Of a DNA stretch of 64,000 nucleotides, positions 36,336 to 50,160 are shown piece after piece. The stretch spans positions 1,488,001 through 1,552,000 of the forward strand of contig CADCXA010000029.1 in assembly GCA_902806565.1 (NCBI GenBank), read 5' to 3'. Source of the DNA: Hypoxylon rubiginosum. Its lineage: Eukaryota; Ascomycota; Sordariomycetes; Xylariales; Hypoxylaceae. The translations under genes and the position numbers were made by a program. Positions within the stretch are counted from its first letter, which is position 1. Each line of letters starts with the position of its first letter. The notes below the pieces were generated by a model that saw nothing but the letters and a program-made list of their open reading frames with translations, had not been told where the DNA came from and made no database searches.

Positions 36336-39300
36336 TAATAAAAAAAATAATACTAATAAAATATCAGTTATTATTTATAATATTATTATATAATTAATAA
36401 TTATTAATAAAATATAGTTTCTTTTTTTTATTTAATAAGTGATATTAAAAATTATTATATATAAGTTTTTATATTCCTTTTTTTTTATTAAAATAAAAGT
36501 GTTAATATAATAAATATAAAAAAAAATAATATCGTTTTATATTTATTATTATATAATATAAAAATATATATTTATTTTATTAAAAATAAAATTAAATATA
36601 ATAATATTTAATTTAAGTTTATCGGCGTTTAATATATCTTATAGTTAATTATTAAATATTTTTATTAAGTTAATATATATTATTAAACCGGTGATAATTT
36701 AATTTTCCTTAATTTAATTAATAAAATATTTATTAAAACCACCGTTTTTTAATTTTATAAAAAACCAAATAAATAAAACTTTTTTATTATATATAGTTTT
36801 AATAAATATATATATAAATATATTATTTTTATTAAGTTTTAATTATAATATATATATTATAATTTTATATATTAATAATTTTAAAATAATATTAAATATT
36901 AATATAAAAAGTTTTTATAAATTAAATTATATTTTTTTAATAACTTTATTAGGAAAAAAAAAAGTGTGTTTAAATATAAATAAATTTAAAACCTTTTTAA
37001 TTAAACTTTAACTTATATAAATATAATTATTAAATATTATATTTTAATAAGTTTTTTAAATAGCGGTTTTTTTTATTATAATATTTATTTTTATATTTTT
37101 ACTTTATTTTTTTTACTAATTACTTACCTAATTTAAATTATTATTTAATTTAAGTTTTTTAAATATAAGTTTTTTAGTTAATATTATTTTTTTAAATTTA
37201 ATTGCTTTTATTTTATAATGTATTTTTAATAATAACTTTTTAAATTAATTATATATTCGTTTAATTTTTATAACGGTATTTAAAGTTACTGTTAACATAT
37301 TATAATTATTTTTATTAAAAAACTTATTATTAAAAATAATATTATTAAATTTAAATTTTAATTATTAAAAAAAAGTATTAAATATTTTATTTATATTAAA
37401 CTTTTATGTTTTTTTTATATATTCGGTTTATTTAATAGTAAATTTAAAAGTTATAATATATTAAAAAAATAAAATATATTAAAAAAATAAAGATTTAATA
37501 TTTTAAATTTCGGTTATATTATTAAATAATATAAAAAAAAGTTTATTATTAAATAATAAAATAAAAAAATAATCGTTAAATAATAAAATAAAAAGTTTTT
37601 TATTAAACTTTAAATTAAATATATTATATTTAAATAAGGCGGATAATTTTTTTTTAAATAATAATAAAATAATAATTAATTTCTAGTTTAGTTCAAGTAA
37701 TAATAATAAAAATAGTATTATTAAAAAAAAACTTATTAATATAAAACTGGTTTTAAAAAAAACGTTATTCTTAAATTATATATTAAATGTTTTTATATTT
37801 AAAAAAAAGATAAAATTAAACTAATGTTTTAAAATAACGTTAAATAATATAATATAAGTATTTTAAATATTTAAAATATTATAAACTTAAAAAAATAAAA
37901 TATATAATCCGGTTAAATAAATTAAAATAAAATATTATAATATACTTTATATATACTAATATATATTAATATAATAATATTTAACTTTTAATTTATATAT
38001 TAAATTATTTATATTTTATAAAGTTTTTTTAATTTTTAAAATTAAAATTCTATTACTAATTTAATTAATTAAGGTTTTTTTATAAAATATAAGTTAATTT
38101 TATCCGGATTATATAAATTTTTATTAAAAAATAAGTTAGTTTTTTTTAGTTTTTTTATAATAAATAAACTAATTTTATTTAAGTTATATAATTTTTTAAT
38201 AAAAAATAAATTAAACTTTTTTAATATATTATATAATTTTTTTAAAGAAAATAAATCGCTTTTTTTTTTTAGATTATATAGTTTTTTAAATAATAAATCC
38301 TTTTTTTATTATAAAAAAATTACGGTTTAAAAAGATTTTATAGTTAATAAAAAAGGGTATTTTTATAAGTATAATTAAAATAAAATATATATTTATAATC
38401 TTTTATATACTGGAGTTATAAAATGCTAAGAAATATATAAATTTTTATACTTTAAATTAAAAATATAATTTTTAAAAATAAGAATTAAATGTTTTTATAA
38501 TAATAAAAAATATAATAGAAAATTTAAAAGGCTAGGTTAATTAATAAAATAAGCGTGGTAATTTATTTTATATTAATAATATAAAATAAAATAAAATAAA
38601 AAATAATTAATTAAAATGTTAGTAATATTAAAAAACCGGAGAAATATTTAAAAAAATTTTACGAAGGTTAAAAAAGGTTAATAAATATAATAAAATTTAG
38701 TAAAAATAAAATTATATAATAAATTAATAATATAGTTAAATAGTAAAACTTAAATATAAAATATTTAATAATTATATAATGTTTTTTATTAATATAACTA
38801 TAAAAAAAAAAGGGAAATATCTTAAAGTTAAAAATAAAAGTAATTAATATTTATTAAAATTATAGTTTTATTAAAAGTAAAAACCAAATAATTAAACTTT
38901 TATTAATATATTTATTTTTCTTATTATAATATTAATTAATTAAAAATATTTATATTATTTTTTATATTAAAGTTAAAAAAAGTAAGATTAATTAATTTAA
39001 AAACATATAAAATTATAAATATATTAATATATTTGTTTTTTTTATAAATTTTTTAATAATATTATATATTAATAAAAGTTTTATTTAAAAGCGATGGTTT
39101 TATTTTAAATATATATTTTTATATTATAATAATATATTTATAATTACTAGATACTTTTTAAATTTTTTACTTTTTATATAATTATAAAATAATTAATTAA
39201 CTTTTTTCTTTTTTTAAAAAATAACTTATTTTATAATGATACTTAATATATTATATTATATATATAAAATCATATATATAATAACATTTTTTAAATTATA

Positions 39301-41780
39301 TTTATATAGTTAATTAAGTTTTAAATGTTAATATATATTTTAAAAAGGAAATAAATTCGTAGATTATAAAATTTTAATAATAAAAAACAAATGATTTTTA
39401 TATTTTTTAAATTATAAAAAAATATTTATTATATTTTTAGTAATAAAAGTAGCTAATTAAATTAAGGTAAATATATAAAAAAACATAACTTTATTAAATT
39501 ATATTTATATATTTATATTAAATTAAGTTGTTAAATAAGTATATAAAATATAATAAAAACTTTTTTTTTTTTTAGTTAATATTATAAATTCTTTCTTTAA
39601 ATATTTTATTTTAAATTAAATTTATATTTTTTTTATTTCATTTTTATAATAAATATTAACAATTAATTAAACTTTATTACCATGGTAAATAATTATTAAG
39701 TTTTATTATAAAAGTTTATAAAATACGTTAACTTATTTATTATATAATAAAATAATAAAATCTTAAATATGTTTTATATTATAAATAATTAAATACAAGT
39801 TTTAAATATATAAATATAAGGTATAAATATATATAATATTTATTTAAAGTTATAATTAATTAATTAATAAATTTAAAGCTATAAATTATTATATAATAAA
39901 CGGGTTTTAAGTTTTAAATAATTATATTAAAATTATAAATATTTATATTAAAACTATAGATTATTATATAATAAATAAATTTTAAATTTTAAATAATTAT
40001 ATTATAAATAAAATCGTGGTATTAAATAAATAAATAAATACACGTTTTAAAAAGTTAAAAATATAATTAATAGTATTATAAATAAAATAATATTTTTTAT
40101 TAATAATAACTAGGTTTTAATATATAATATAAATAAGAATATAAATAATATAATATATTTAATAAACAGTAAAATAAGTATATTTATTATTAATTTATAG
40201 TTTTTTTAAATGTTAAAAATTAATATTTTAATTAAGAACTTTTTATAAATAATATTAATAATTAATAATTTAATTAATAAATATATATATATATATTATA
40301 TTTATTAATATTAAAAATATTTATTATAAAAACAGAATTTAATTATTTTTTTAAGTTATTAAACTTAGATTTTTATAATATATTTTTTATTAAATATAAA
40401 AAGCTTATTTAAATATATAAGGTAATTATTTTAAGTTTAAAATATATAACTTAGTTTATAAAAAAAAAAAAGGGATATTTTTAAGGATATTTAAAAGTTA
40501 TAAAAACTATAAAAAAGTAATTTAAGATTTTATATTTTTTATAATTATTTATAAGTAATAAATAAAGAATTTAAATAAATTAAAAAATATTTATTTTATA
40601 GTTACTATAAATAGTTTTATTTTAATATTACTTATATTATTTATTATATTATTTTATATAATTTTATATGTTATTTTTTATATTATTTCTTATATATTTA
40701 TATATAGTTTTTAATATGGTTTTTTAATTACTTTTATTATTTTAATATTAAATAAATTATATTTTAAATGTTTAAGTAAATTAAATAAACTTATATTTTC
40801 CTAGTAAAAAGTATAATAAAAAAAGTTTAAAAAATAAAATAAAATAATAATAAAGTTATAATATTTTAAATAATTAATTATATAACTTATCTATATAAGC
40901 GTAAATTAAAAGTTAATTTTTAATAAGTTTTTATTAATAATTTTATAACTAAGCTTTAGTTTTAATTAGTTATTTACTTTTAATTTTTTTATATCCGGTT
41001 TTTTTATTTTTAATTATTTTATTTTCAGTTTTATTATTTTTATTACGTTTATTATCGCCGCTTTTATTATTATTATTTTTATTATTATTTTTATTATATT
41101 TAATTTAAATAAATATTATATAAATTAATCTAGATTTTTAATTTTTAAAATTAATTAATATTTATTAATATAGTTATTCTTTTTTATTTTAAATTAAGAA
41201 ATTATATAATAATTTACTGTTATAATATAAATTTTATATAAATAAAACTAGCGGCTTTATAAAACCAACGTATTTTATATTATTATATAATAAATAAAAT
41301 GGTTTATTAAACTAAAAAAAAAGTATATTTTAATTATTAATATTTAAAAGTTTAATAAATATATATAAATATAAGCTGGTAATTTTTTTTTACGTCGCGT
41401 TTTTATATATAAATAAAATAATTATATTAAAAAAAAGTTTAACGTTTAATATTATTAAATATTATATTTATAATTTAAAATTAAGTTATATTATAAACTG
41501 TTATTAGTTTAATTAATTAATATAAAAAGGTTTTTATATTAAGTTTAGTTTTTTAATATAATAAAAATTTTACGTTTAATTATAAAACGGTTATTTATAA
41601 TTAAATTAATAAATTTAATAAACAGTTAAACGGTTTTATATTTTTAAGTAAATTTTTTATAAAATTATAAGCGATTAATTAATATAAATATTTTAAAGAA
41701 AAATCTTTTAATAAATAAATTTTTAATAAAAATATTTAATTTTATATTTTATTTTTTTATTAACTATAAATAAACAAGCG

Positions 41781-41952
41781 TTTTTTTTTTTTTTACTTTT
41801 TTTTTTATTTTTTTTTTTACCTTCTTTTTTATATTTTTCTTTGCTTTTTTTTTTTACCTTTTTTTTTATTTTCTTTTTTATTTTTTTCTTTATTTTTCTT
41901 TTTACTTTTTTTTTTACTTTTTTTTTTACTTTTTTTTTTACTTTTTTTACTC
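41781..41952 (-). repeat. Polypurine low-complexity tract (minus strand)
   Basis: About 170 bases almost free of A and G on the plus strand, made of irregular units of poly-T with periodic AC or CTT. On the minus strand this is A-rich with GTAAA and AAAGAAA steps. It would encode a Lys/Glu-rich segment if it was once coding. Strand choice is inference. Confidence 0.5.
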
Positions 41953-44900
41953 GCTTACAAATTTATTAATAATATAAAACTAATAGTAAAATAGGTTTTT
42001 TTTTTTAATAAAAAAATAATATAAATAATAATTTTAATATAAAAAACCTTTAATATTTTTATTTATTTTAAAAAGCTTGTTTTATTTTTAATAAAAGTGG
42101 GTTTAAAACTAGTAATTATACGGTAATTTATTTTAAAGTTTTTTACTTTTTTTTATATATTATTATATAAGCTTTAAAAAATTTTTTTTTTATATTTATT
42201 ATTTTAAATTAAAATATTATATTTTCGTTATAAAAATTATTAAATATTATTAATTTATAATTAGAAAACTTTATTATATAAAAGTGTTTTTTAATTTAAA
42301 TTTAAAAATATTAAATAAACTAGAAATATTTAGTTTTTTAAAAATAAAAAAGTAATTTAAAATTAAGTTTATAATAAATATTATTATAAAACTAATAATA
42401 TATAAATTAATTATTATTTTTAAAAGGAATTTAAATTTAATATTTTATTAAAATTTATATATTAATTAAATAAAAAGTTATATAAGTTATATAAATTTAT
42501 TATTAATAATTTTATAAACTAATATATATAATGTTTTTTTATTGGTTTTTATAATAAAAAAAATATAAAAAGTAATTTTTATTTATAAAGTTATTTAACT
42601 TTAAAACTAGTTATATATTAAACGTTTTATTTTTTTATATATAATTAATTTTTTTTTTAAAACGTTAAATACATATATAATATTTTTATTAGTAATATTA
42701 AAATTCTTAAAATAGTTATATTATAATATATTTTTATTTAATATATTTTTAATTAATATACTTTTAATTAATATATTTTAAATTATTTTATTTTTTTATA
42801 AGTTAATAAAAAACTATATAAATATATTTAAACTTATTATATAAATTATACTATTTATATTATTTATAACATAAAAAATAACAAATATATTAAACTAAGT
42901 ATTAAATATAATATATTATTTATATTTTTTTTTATTAGTTAATAATTATAATATAAAATTATAAATAATAATATAAATATATTAAATAAAAGTTTTTATT
43001 AAAAGATTTATAAATATTTTTATAAAAATAATTTAATTAACGTTTATATTTATTAAATATTACTTATTAATTATTTTTTAAGTAATAATTTTAATATAAA
43101 AGTATTATAAAAAATAAAAGTATTAAAATTATTATAAATAAAAATATAATATAAAAAAATTAATAATTATATAATTAAAAAAGTTTAATAAAAGTAATAA
43201 CTGTTTTTTTTTATTTTTTTTTATATTTTTTTATAAATGGTTTTTTATTATAATTAAAAAATAACCAGGTTATTTATATTATATAATAACTTATTAAATT
43301 ATACGTTTTTATTTATAAAACCACCACGTTAAAAATAAGAAGTTATATATATTTAAAGTTAAAAAAGTAAAGTTAAAAAATTAACAGTTAATAGTTTTAT
43401 TTATTTTAATTAGTTATATTTTATTAACTATTTAAATAAAAATACTTTTTTTAAATATAAAATTATTATATAACGTTTTATTTTTTTAATAAATTAATAA
43501 TAATATATATAACGTATTAATATTTAAATAACTTTTAAAATAAATTAAATATAAATTAAAAAATATATAAGAAATTAATATATAAAAACTAATATATATA
43601 ATTATAATTAACTAAAAATATATAATTTAATTAAATAAATTTAAAAATAATATTAAAAAACTTATAAAAAAGGTTTTTTATTATTAAAAAAAAGTGGCGA
43701 CTTAGTTTAAACTATTAGTAAGAATTTTACTTTTATTATAATAAAAAATATATTTTTATTTTAAGCCGCCGGAAAAAATTTTATTTATATTATAATAAAA
43801 AGTAAATTTTTAATTTATAACTTTTTAAATAAAAAGTTTTTAATAATTTATATTAAAATAAGTTATTTATTATAATTAAAAATATAAATAAATGTTTTAA
43901 CGTTAAATATACGTTAAAAATATTTTTTTTAATATAATTAAAAACGGTTTATTATATTAATTTATTAAGATTTAAAAGATTCCTTTTTACTATATAATAA
44001 TAATTAATAAAAATGTTTAATATATTGTTTTTTAAATTTTAAAGTTTTATTAAAAACTTTAAATATAATTTTTAAAAATTATAAAATAGTAAAATAATAA
44101 TAAAAGTTTATTATTTTAATTTTTTAAAAAACTAATAATAAGTAAATTTATTTAAATTAATAAAAAAATTTAAACCAGTTTATAATAATATTAAAAACCT
44201 ATTTTATATATTTAATTATAAAGTTAATATTAATAAAAAGTTTATTAATATAAAATAAAAACTTATTTATATTTTTTAATTGGTTTTTTAAGTTAGTTAA
44301 ACCTATAAATTTAACGTATATTAAAAATATTTTTATTTTATTTTATAAATATTAAAACTGGTTATTTAAAAGTATTAGCTTATTAATTAAACTTAATAAA
44401 TTACTGAGAAAATTTCTTATAATTAATTTTATATATTTAATTATTTACTTTTTTAAATTATTTAATAAAATATATTTTACTATATTATTAATATTAATAT
44501 AAAGGTTTTTTAATGTTAAAAATTTTATTAAAAAAATATTTTATAAATATTATATATTATTTAAAGTTTAAAGTAAAATTTAATAGTTATTATTTATATA
44601 ATTATTTATTATATTTATTATAATAGTTTAATTAATATAAAAAAAAAAAAAAAATTAATTAAAACTTAAGATCTTTTTAAAGTTTTATATTTATAAAAAA
44701 TAAAAAATAGTTTATAAAGAAAAATAAATAATAATATATAATATATAAAATAAATTAAAATAAATAAAGTTTTTTAATAAAATAATTAATAAATTAGTTT
44801 ATATATAATTTAATATTATTAATATATAATTAATATTTTATATTTAAAATATTTAAAGTTTAAATATTAATATATTATTTTTTATTATTTTTTAGTTATA

Positions 44901-44965
44901 TAAAAACTAAATCGCTTAATAATATTAATAAAACTATTTATTTTAAAATAAAATCTATTAAAAAC

Positions 44966-45820
44966 TTTAATAAAAATATAACATTTATATTAATATATAA
45001 ATTTTTTAGTAATATTTATTTAAATATAATTATAGTTTTAATAAATTTAAGAAAATTATTATTTAATGATATTATTAAAATCAGTTAATTAAAATTTAAG
45101 TTTTTTAAAGGTTTTAATAAAAATATAATATTTATATGGTTTTATAAACTTTTAAGCTATATTTAAATAAAGGTAATTTTAATAAATATAAAAAAATTTT
45201 TATTTAATAATATTAAAAAAGAAAGTTATTTAAACTTAATATTATTTAAAAACTTAAATAAAAATATAACGTTTATATTAACTTATAAACTTTTAATTAA
45301 TATTTAAATAAATATAATCTTATTAAATTCTAATTTATTTTTACTTAATAATACTAAAAAAATTAGTTATTTAAAGATATAATTTTTTAGAAATTATAAT
45401 AAAAATATTTTTATTTAATAATATTAAAAGGATTAATTCTTTAAAAATATAATTTTTTAGAAATTATAATAAAATTATAACATTTATATTAACTAAAAAA
45501 CCTTAAAGTAATATTTAATTAAATGTAATTTTAATTAATAAAAAAAATCTTTTATTTATTAATATAAAAAAAATTAACTATTTAAAATTATAATTTTTTA
45601 AAGATTTTATAAAAACTATTACGTTTATATTATTTTATAAACTTTTTATTAATATTTAACTTAATATAACTTTATTAAATTTAAAAAAATTATTATTTAA
45701 TAGTATTAAAAGGATTAATTATTTCGTTAAGAAATTGTTAAAAAACTTTAATAAAAATATAATATTTATATAAATATATAAACCTTTTAACGGTATTTAA
45801 ACTAATAAAAACTTAATAAA
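44966..45820 (+). repeat. About 142-bp tandem repeat, six copies
   Basis: Copies begin at about 44966, 45113, 45254, 45463, 45606 and 45748, with a partial copy at about 45396. Each starts AATAAAAATATAAC-TTTATATTA, continues TATAAACTTTT, then TAATATTTAAATAAATATAA, and ends with a TTATTTAATAATATTAAAA block. Spacing is 141-147 bp; 141 equals 47 codons. In copy 1 one plus-strand frame reads through almost without stops, so a decayed repeat protein is possible. The family is unrecognised. Confidence 0.65.
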
Positions 45821-48800
45821 AATAAAATTAATATTAATAGTATTTAAATAAATATACTTATGTTTTTTAAAATAAAATTACTTTATTTTAAAATTATTAA
45901 TTATTTAATATAAAAGTATTTTAATATTAATTTAATATTATATTCTTTTTAATATAAATTAACGTAATAAGGTACGGTATAATATAATTTAATAAAATAT
46001 AAAAAAAAAGTAAAAAATTAAATATAAAACTATTTTTTTTATATAAATTTTTATAATAAAACTATTTTTAATTATTTATAGTTTATTAAAAAAATTAATA
46101 TAAATTATATCCTTTTTATTAAAATTTGTTTAAAAAATAATATAAAATAAAAAGTTACTAATTTAACTAAATATAAGTAATATAAAAATAATATAATTAA
46201 GTTTTATTATAATTATAAGTTTAAGTTAAATATATTAATAAATATAAGGAAAAATTTAATATATAAATTAATACGTATAATTATAAAATAATTTATCCTT
46301 AAAAGTATAATTTAATTTAAATATATTTAAATATATTTAAAAGTTATAAATTATTAATATAATTAAAAAAAAGTTCGTTATAATAAAAAATAAAAACTTT
46401 TTTTAATTTTAAGATTAAATTAACTATAAAATATAAATAAGTATTAAAGATTTTACTTTATTAGATTTAAAATTTATATAAATATTAATATTTATTTTTA
46501 TAAAATTATATAATATAATATTAATAAATTTAATAGTTTATTTATAAATATAATTAATTAATATTTTAAAATAATTATTATATTAAAATTCCGACTTTAA
46601 ATAACTTATATAAATTATAAAATTAAAACTTTTTTTATAGTTTAAATATAATATTAATTAGTTATATAAACCAGGTTTTAAATAATTATATAGTTTATAA
46701 ATAAAATAAAAGTAAAATATTTATAAAATATATATATTTTAAAGTTATATAAGTTTTATATAAGTTAATATAATATAAAAATTAAATAATAATGGTTTTT
46801 TTTTAAATTAATATAACTAATTATTAAATTATAAATAAATTAATATTTATATTATTAAATATTAATATTAATATTATATTGTTAATAATATTTTAAAAAT
46901 TTATATAATTTAAATTTATTTAAAAAGTATTGGTTTTATATTTAAATTATAATATATATTATTTTTAAAAATTTATTATAATAAAAAATAACCTAGTATA
47001 TTTATTTATAAAATACTTATATTATTAAATAATAAAAAAATAAGGTTATTAGTTATATTAATAAACTTTAAATAAACTTAAATAATATAAAAATAAAAAA
47101 TTATATTATAAACTTGATTTTTAATTTTTTATTATTAAAGTTAACATATTAATTAAAAAAACTAATATATAAATATAATTTTAATAGTTTTTTAACCTTA
47201 GAAACATAATGGATTTATAATAAATAGTTAATATAATATTTATTAAAACTTATTAAAAATAAGGATTATTTATATTTTAATAAATATATTAATTTAAAAA
47301 ATTATTTAAAATAATATAAAAAGAATAAAAAAAAGCTAGTATTAGTATTTAACAAGTTTTTATATAACGGAATAATATAATACATAGCTTAATTAAATAA
47401 AATAAAAAAATAAATAAAAATAAAATAAATATAATTATATAGTTACTTATTAAATATCTTAGAAATAAAAAAATAAACTTAAGAAATACTAGAAATTTAT
47501 ATATTATTTTTTATAATAATTATAAATTACTTATTTTTTAAATATATATTTATAATATAAAGTTATTAAAATAATAAAAACAATTATTTTAATTATTAAT
47601 TATTTTTTACTTAAATAAATATTTATTTAGTTTACTAAATATTATTTTATTATTTAAAGTATTAATACTTAAATATATATTTAAATAAATAAATATTAAA
47701 TAAATAAATATTAAATAATAAAAATTATTATTTTTATTTATTAAAAGTTTTAATTTTATTAGTTTTTTAAAGTTTATATAACTTTTTTTAATTTATTATA
47801 ATAAAAGTTTTTTTTTATATTATATTTAATATTATAATAAGTAAAAATAATTTAGTTTTTATAAACTTTTTTAAAAATATATTATATATAAAACTATAAT
47901 TAAATTATTTATTTTAAATTATAAAAAGAAAATCTTATTTTAAATATATTTTAAATATTTTATAAATTAAACTATAAAAATATATATAATAATAATTTAA
48001 TTGTTTTTATAAGCTTTTTTTAATAAGTTTATATTTAATATATAAAATTTAAAATGTTATTTAAGTTATTATTAGTTTGTTTTTTATAATAATTTATATT
48101 AATTTTTTTAAAATTAAGGTTTTTTAAGCGTTAATTATTATAATATTAATATATAAATTTAAAAGTTTTTTATATTTATTAAAACTAAGGTTTTATTATA
48201 AAAACCTAGTTTTTATTATTTAAAAGATTATAGTTTTTAAAATAATAATATTAAATATTTATATTATTAAAAATATTAAAAATAAATATAATAAGTTTTT
48301 TTATTTAATAAGCTTTTTTATTTATTATTTTTATATATATAAAAACGTTTATAATTATTAAGTTTATTATTTTTTATATAATAATATTTTAATTTTTTTT
48401 ATTATTTAAATAGTTTTATAATAATATTATTATTTTATAATATTAATATTTTTATTAATAAAATACCTTATAATAATATTTTATATAATATTTAATATTT
48501 TTTTTTATCTAGTATTTATTTAAATAAAAAATAAATTAAATATAAATAATATTTATTTATAATAATTATTTTATTTATATTTATAAGTTTATATTTTAAG
48601 GTTTTAAACTTTTATAATTAGTTATTTTTAAATAAATCTTTAAAATTATAATAAAAACTTTAACTTATTTTAATTAATAAGTTATATAAATTATAAAAAA
48701 AAGCCAATTAATTTTTTAATATATAGTTTTTAAATTTAATTATATATATATATAAAACTTATTATTTAAATAATAAAATTATAAATTAAAAAGTTATTAT

Positions 48801-49123
48801 ATTATTTTAATATTAAAATTTTATATATAAATAAACCTAGTTTATATTTTTTTTAATATTAATAAATTAAGCCTTTTATTTAAATTATAAAAATTATATA
48901 TTTTTTTTTTAAATTTTAAAAATAATAAATAAATTTATAGTTTTATTTAAATAATAAAAACTTAAAAAGTTTTAATATATAATAACTAAAATATTAAGAT
49001 TAAAACAAATAAAAAAATTATTATTTAATATATAATAAGTTATATTATTAAAATTACTAATTTAATTAAAAACTTTAAAAATTTTTAATATAATATTTTA
49101 TATATTTTATAATATAAAAACCT

Positions 49124-49284
49124 TAATTTAATTATAATTTAAATATAATTTAATAATAATTTAATTATAATTTAATAATAATTTAATTATAATTTAATAA
49201 TAATTTAATTATAACTTAATAATAACTTAATTATAACTTAATAATAATTTAATAATAACTTAATAATAATTTTATAATAATTTA
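49124..49284 (+). repeat. 11-bp minisatellite array, right subterminal
   Basis: About 14 units alternating TTTAATTATAA and TTTAATAATAA, some with CTTAATAATAA. It lies just inside the right TIR. The array reads on the same strand as the left one, so the arrays are direct although the TIRs are inverted. Confidence 0.8.
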
Positions 49285-49353
49285 AATATTATTATAAATA
49301 CCTTATAAATATAATAAATTTAATTTTAAATTTAAATATAATTATAATTAATT

Positions 49354-49534
49354 ATTATATATTTTTTATAATTTAAATTAATAAAGTATATTAATTAAGA
49401 ACCCAGTATATTTATATAGTATAGGAATTATATATATTATAATTTTAGCTCATTTTATAGGTTTGGCAGGTTTGGCGGATTTGGTAAACTTGGCACTTTT
49501 ATCACTTTGGCGGTTTAGCGTAAATTTACAGCGG
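49354..49534 (-). repeat. Right TIR of giant element, outer part not RIPed
   Basis: This is the inverted partner of the left TIR. Its outer 85 bases (about 49450-49534) keep normal G and C and carry several TTTGGC-like words (49461 on: GGTTTGGCAGG, then TTTGGCGG), which the left copy shows only in RIPed form. It is therefore the best surviving version of the terminus. Confidence 0.85.
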
Positions 49535-49542
49535 AGCTGGGA

Positions 49543-50160
49543 TTTGACAAAGAGGTAGTTCATTTTAGTTATAGTACTCCGTACGTGCATTATGTACCCA
49601 CGATAGCGCAGGTAGCCTACATTATGTATAACACAGACAGGAAACGTCGATATTCACTTGGACCGTTCAACCTTCAGTTTTGGTCCGCGATGTTCCTACA
49701 TTAAAGGGGCGAAAACCCCAAGGCCAGCAAATCCCCTAGTTCCTTAGCAAGCTCGTTATTGCCATGAGTATAGAGCGTCACTTGTACCACTTAGACATCG
49801 GTACGTGAGTATGCTACGACTTCAGCCTGGCGTACTTATAAAAGAAGGAAAGCTTCAATCGGAAACAGCTCACCTGTTCTGCTAATCGCAGGGCTTGGCG
49901 GTCTAAATGAAGAGCCAGGGAGACGCTGGTGTTTCCTTTAGCTACCTAGGACACCTACTGACGGTTGGTCTTTCTCTTCCCAGCTGTGGCAATAGAGTTA
50001 ATGAAATCTGCGCATAAATGGGTCAGTGATTATTTGCGTAAATTGCTTTCCGACGAGAACTCACGTGCCTAAAACCCAGCACTTGTTATAGCCAGGAATC
50101 TTCGCCCAATAACATTGTCGTTTCCCCATCGCTTAGCTGGCCTCGTGACAGCTAGTTCAT
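49543..50160. other. Intergenic region right of the AT block
   Basis: Base composition returns to normal abruptly at about 49450-49540. No open frame with recognisable content is seen up to the FMO stop codon at 50161, and no RIP-type decay is obvious. Confidence 0.5.

Larger units (their letters stand above)
15672..49534. mobile_element. RIP-saturated giant TIR element with nested Copia
   Basis: The whole AT-rich block is framed by inverted repeats. Reading the right end backwards from 49534 and the left end forwards (15672-15693, then continuing at 20898 after the nested retrotransposon) gives about 182 matched positions. The outer part differs almost only by C/T and G/A, and a run of about 30 bases at the inner end is identical. 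Removing the nested Copia and one copy of its target duplication leaves about 28.66 kb. Possible 8-bp flanking duplications are GGCTGGGG (15663-15670) and AGCTGGGA (49535-49542), differing by two G/A changes. The interior has very low G+C and stops in every frame, so no gene product can be named. Direct evidence: TIRs and nesting. Inference: a single giant DNA transposon. Alternative: two copies of a smaller repeat in opposite orientation flanking unrelated RIPed DNA. Confidence 0.65.

Noticed and set aside
15700..49500. Mitochondrial DNA or a linear mitochondrial plasmid inserted in the nucleus
   Set aside because: The AT richness arises by transitions from sequences that keep normal G+C at the edges (LTR and TIR pairs), which points to RIP, not to an AT-rich source genome.
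15700..49500. Regional centromere
   Set aside because: RIPed AT-rich centromeres exist in related fungi and cannot be excluded, but 34 kb bounded exactly by paired TIRs is better explained as one mobile element.
20898..49534. Starship-type giant element
   Set aside because: Starships have very short terminal repeats and a tyrosine-recombinase captain near one end. Here the TIRs are about 180 bp and no captain can be seen, though RIP would hide it.
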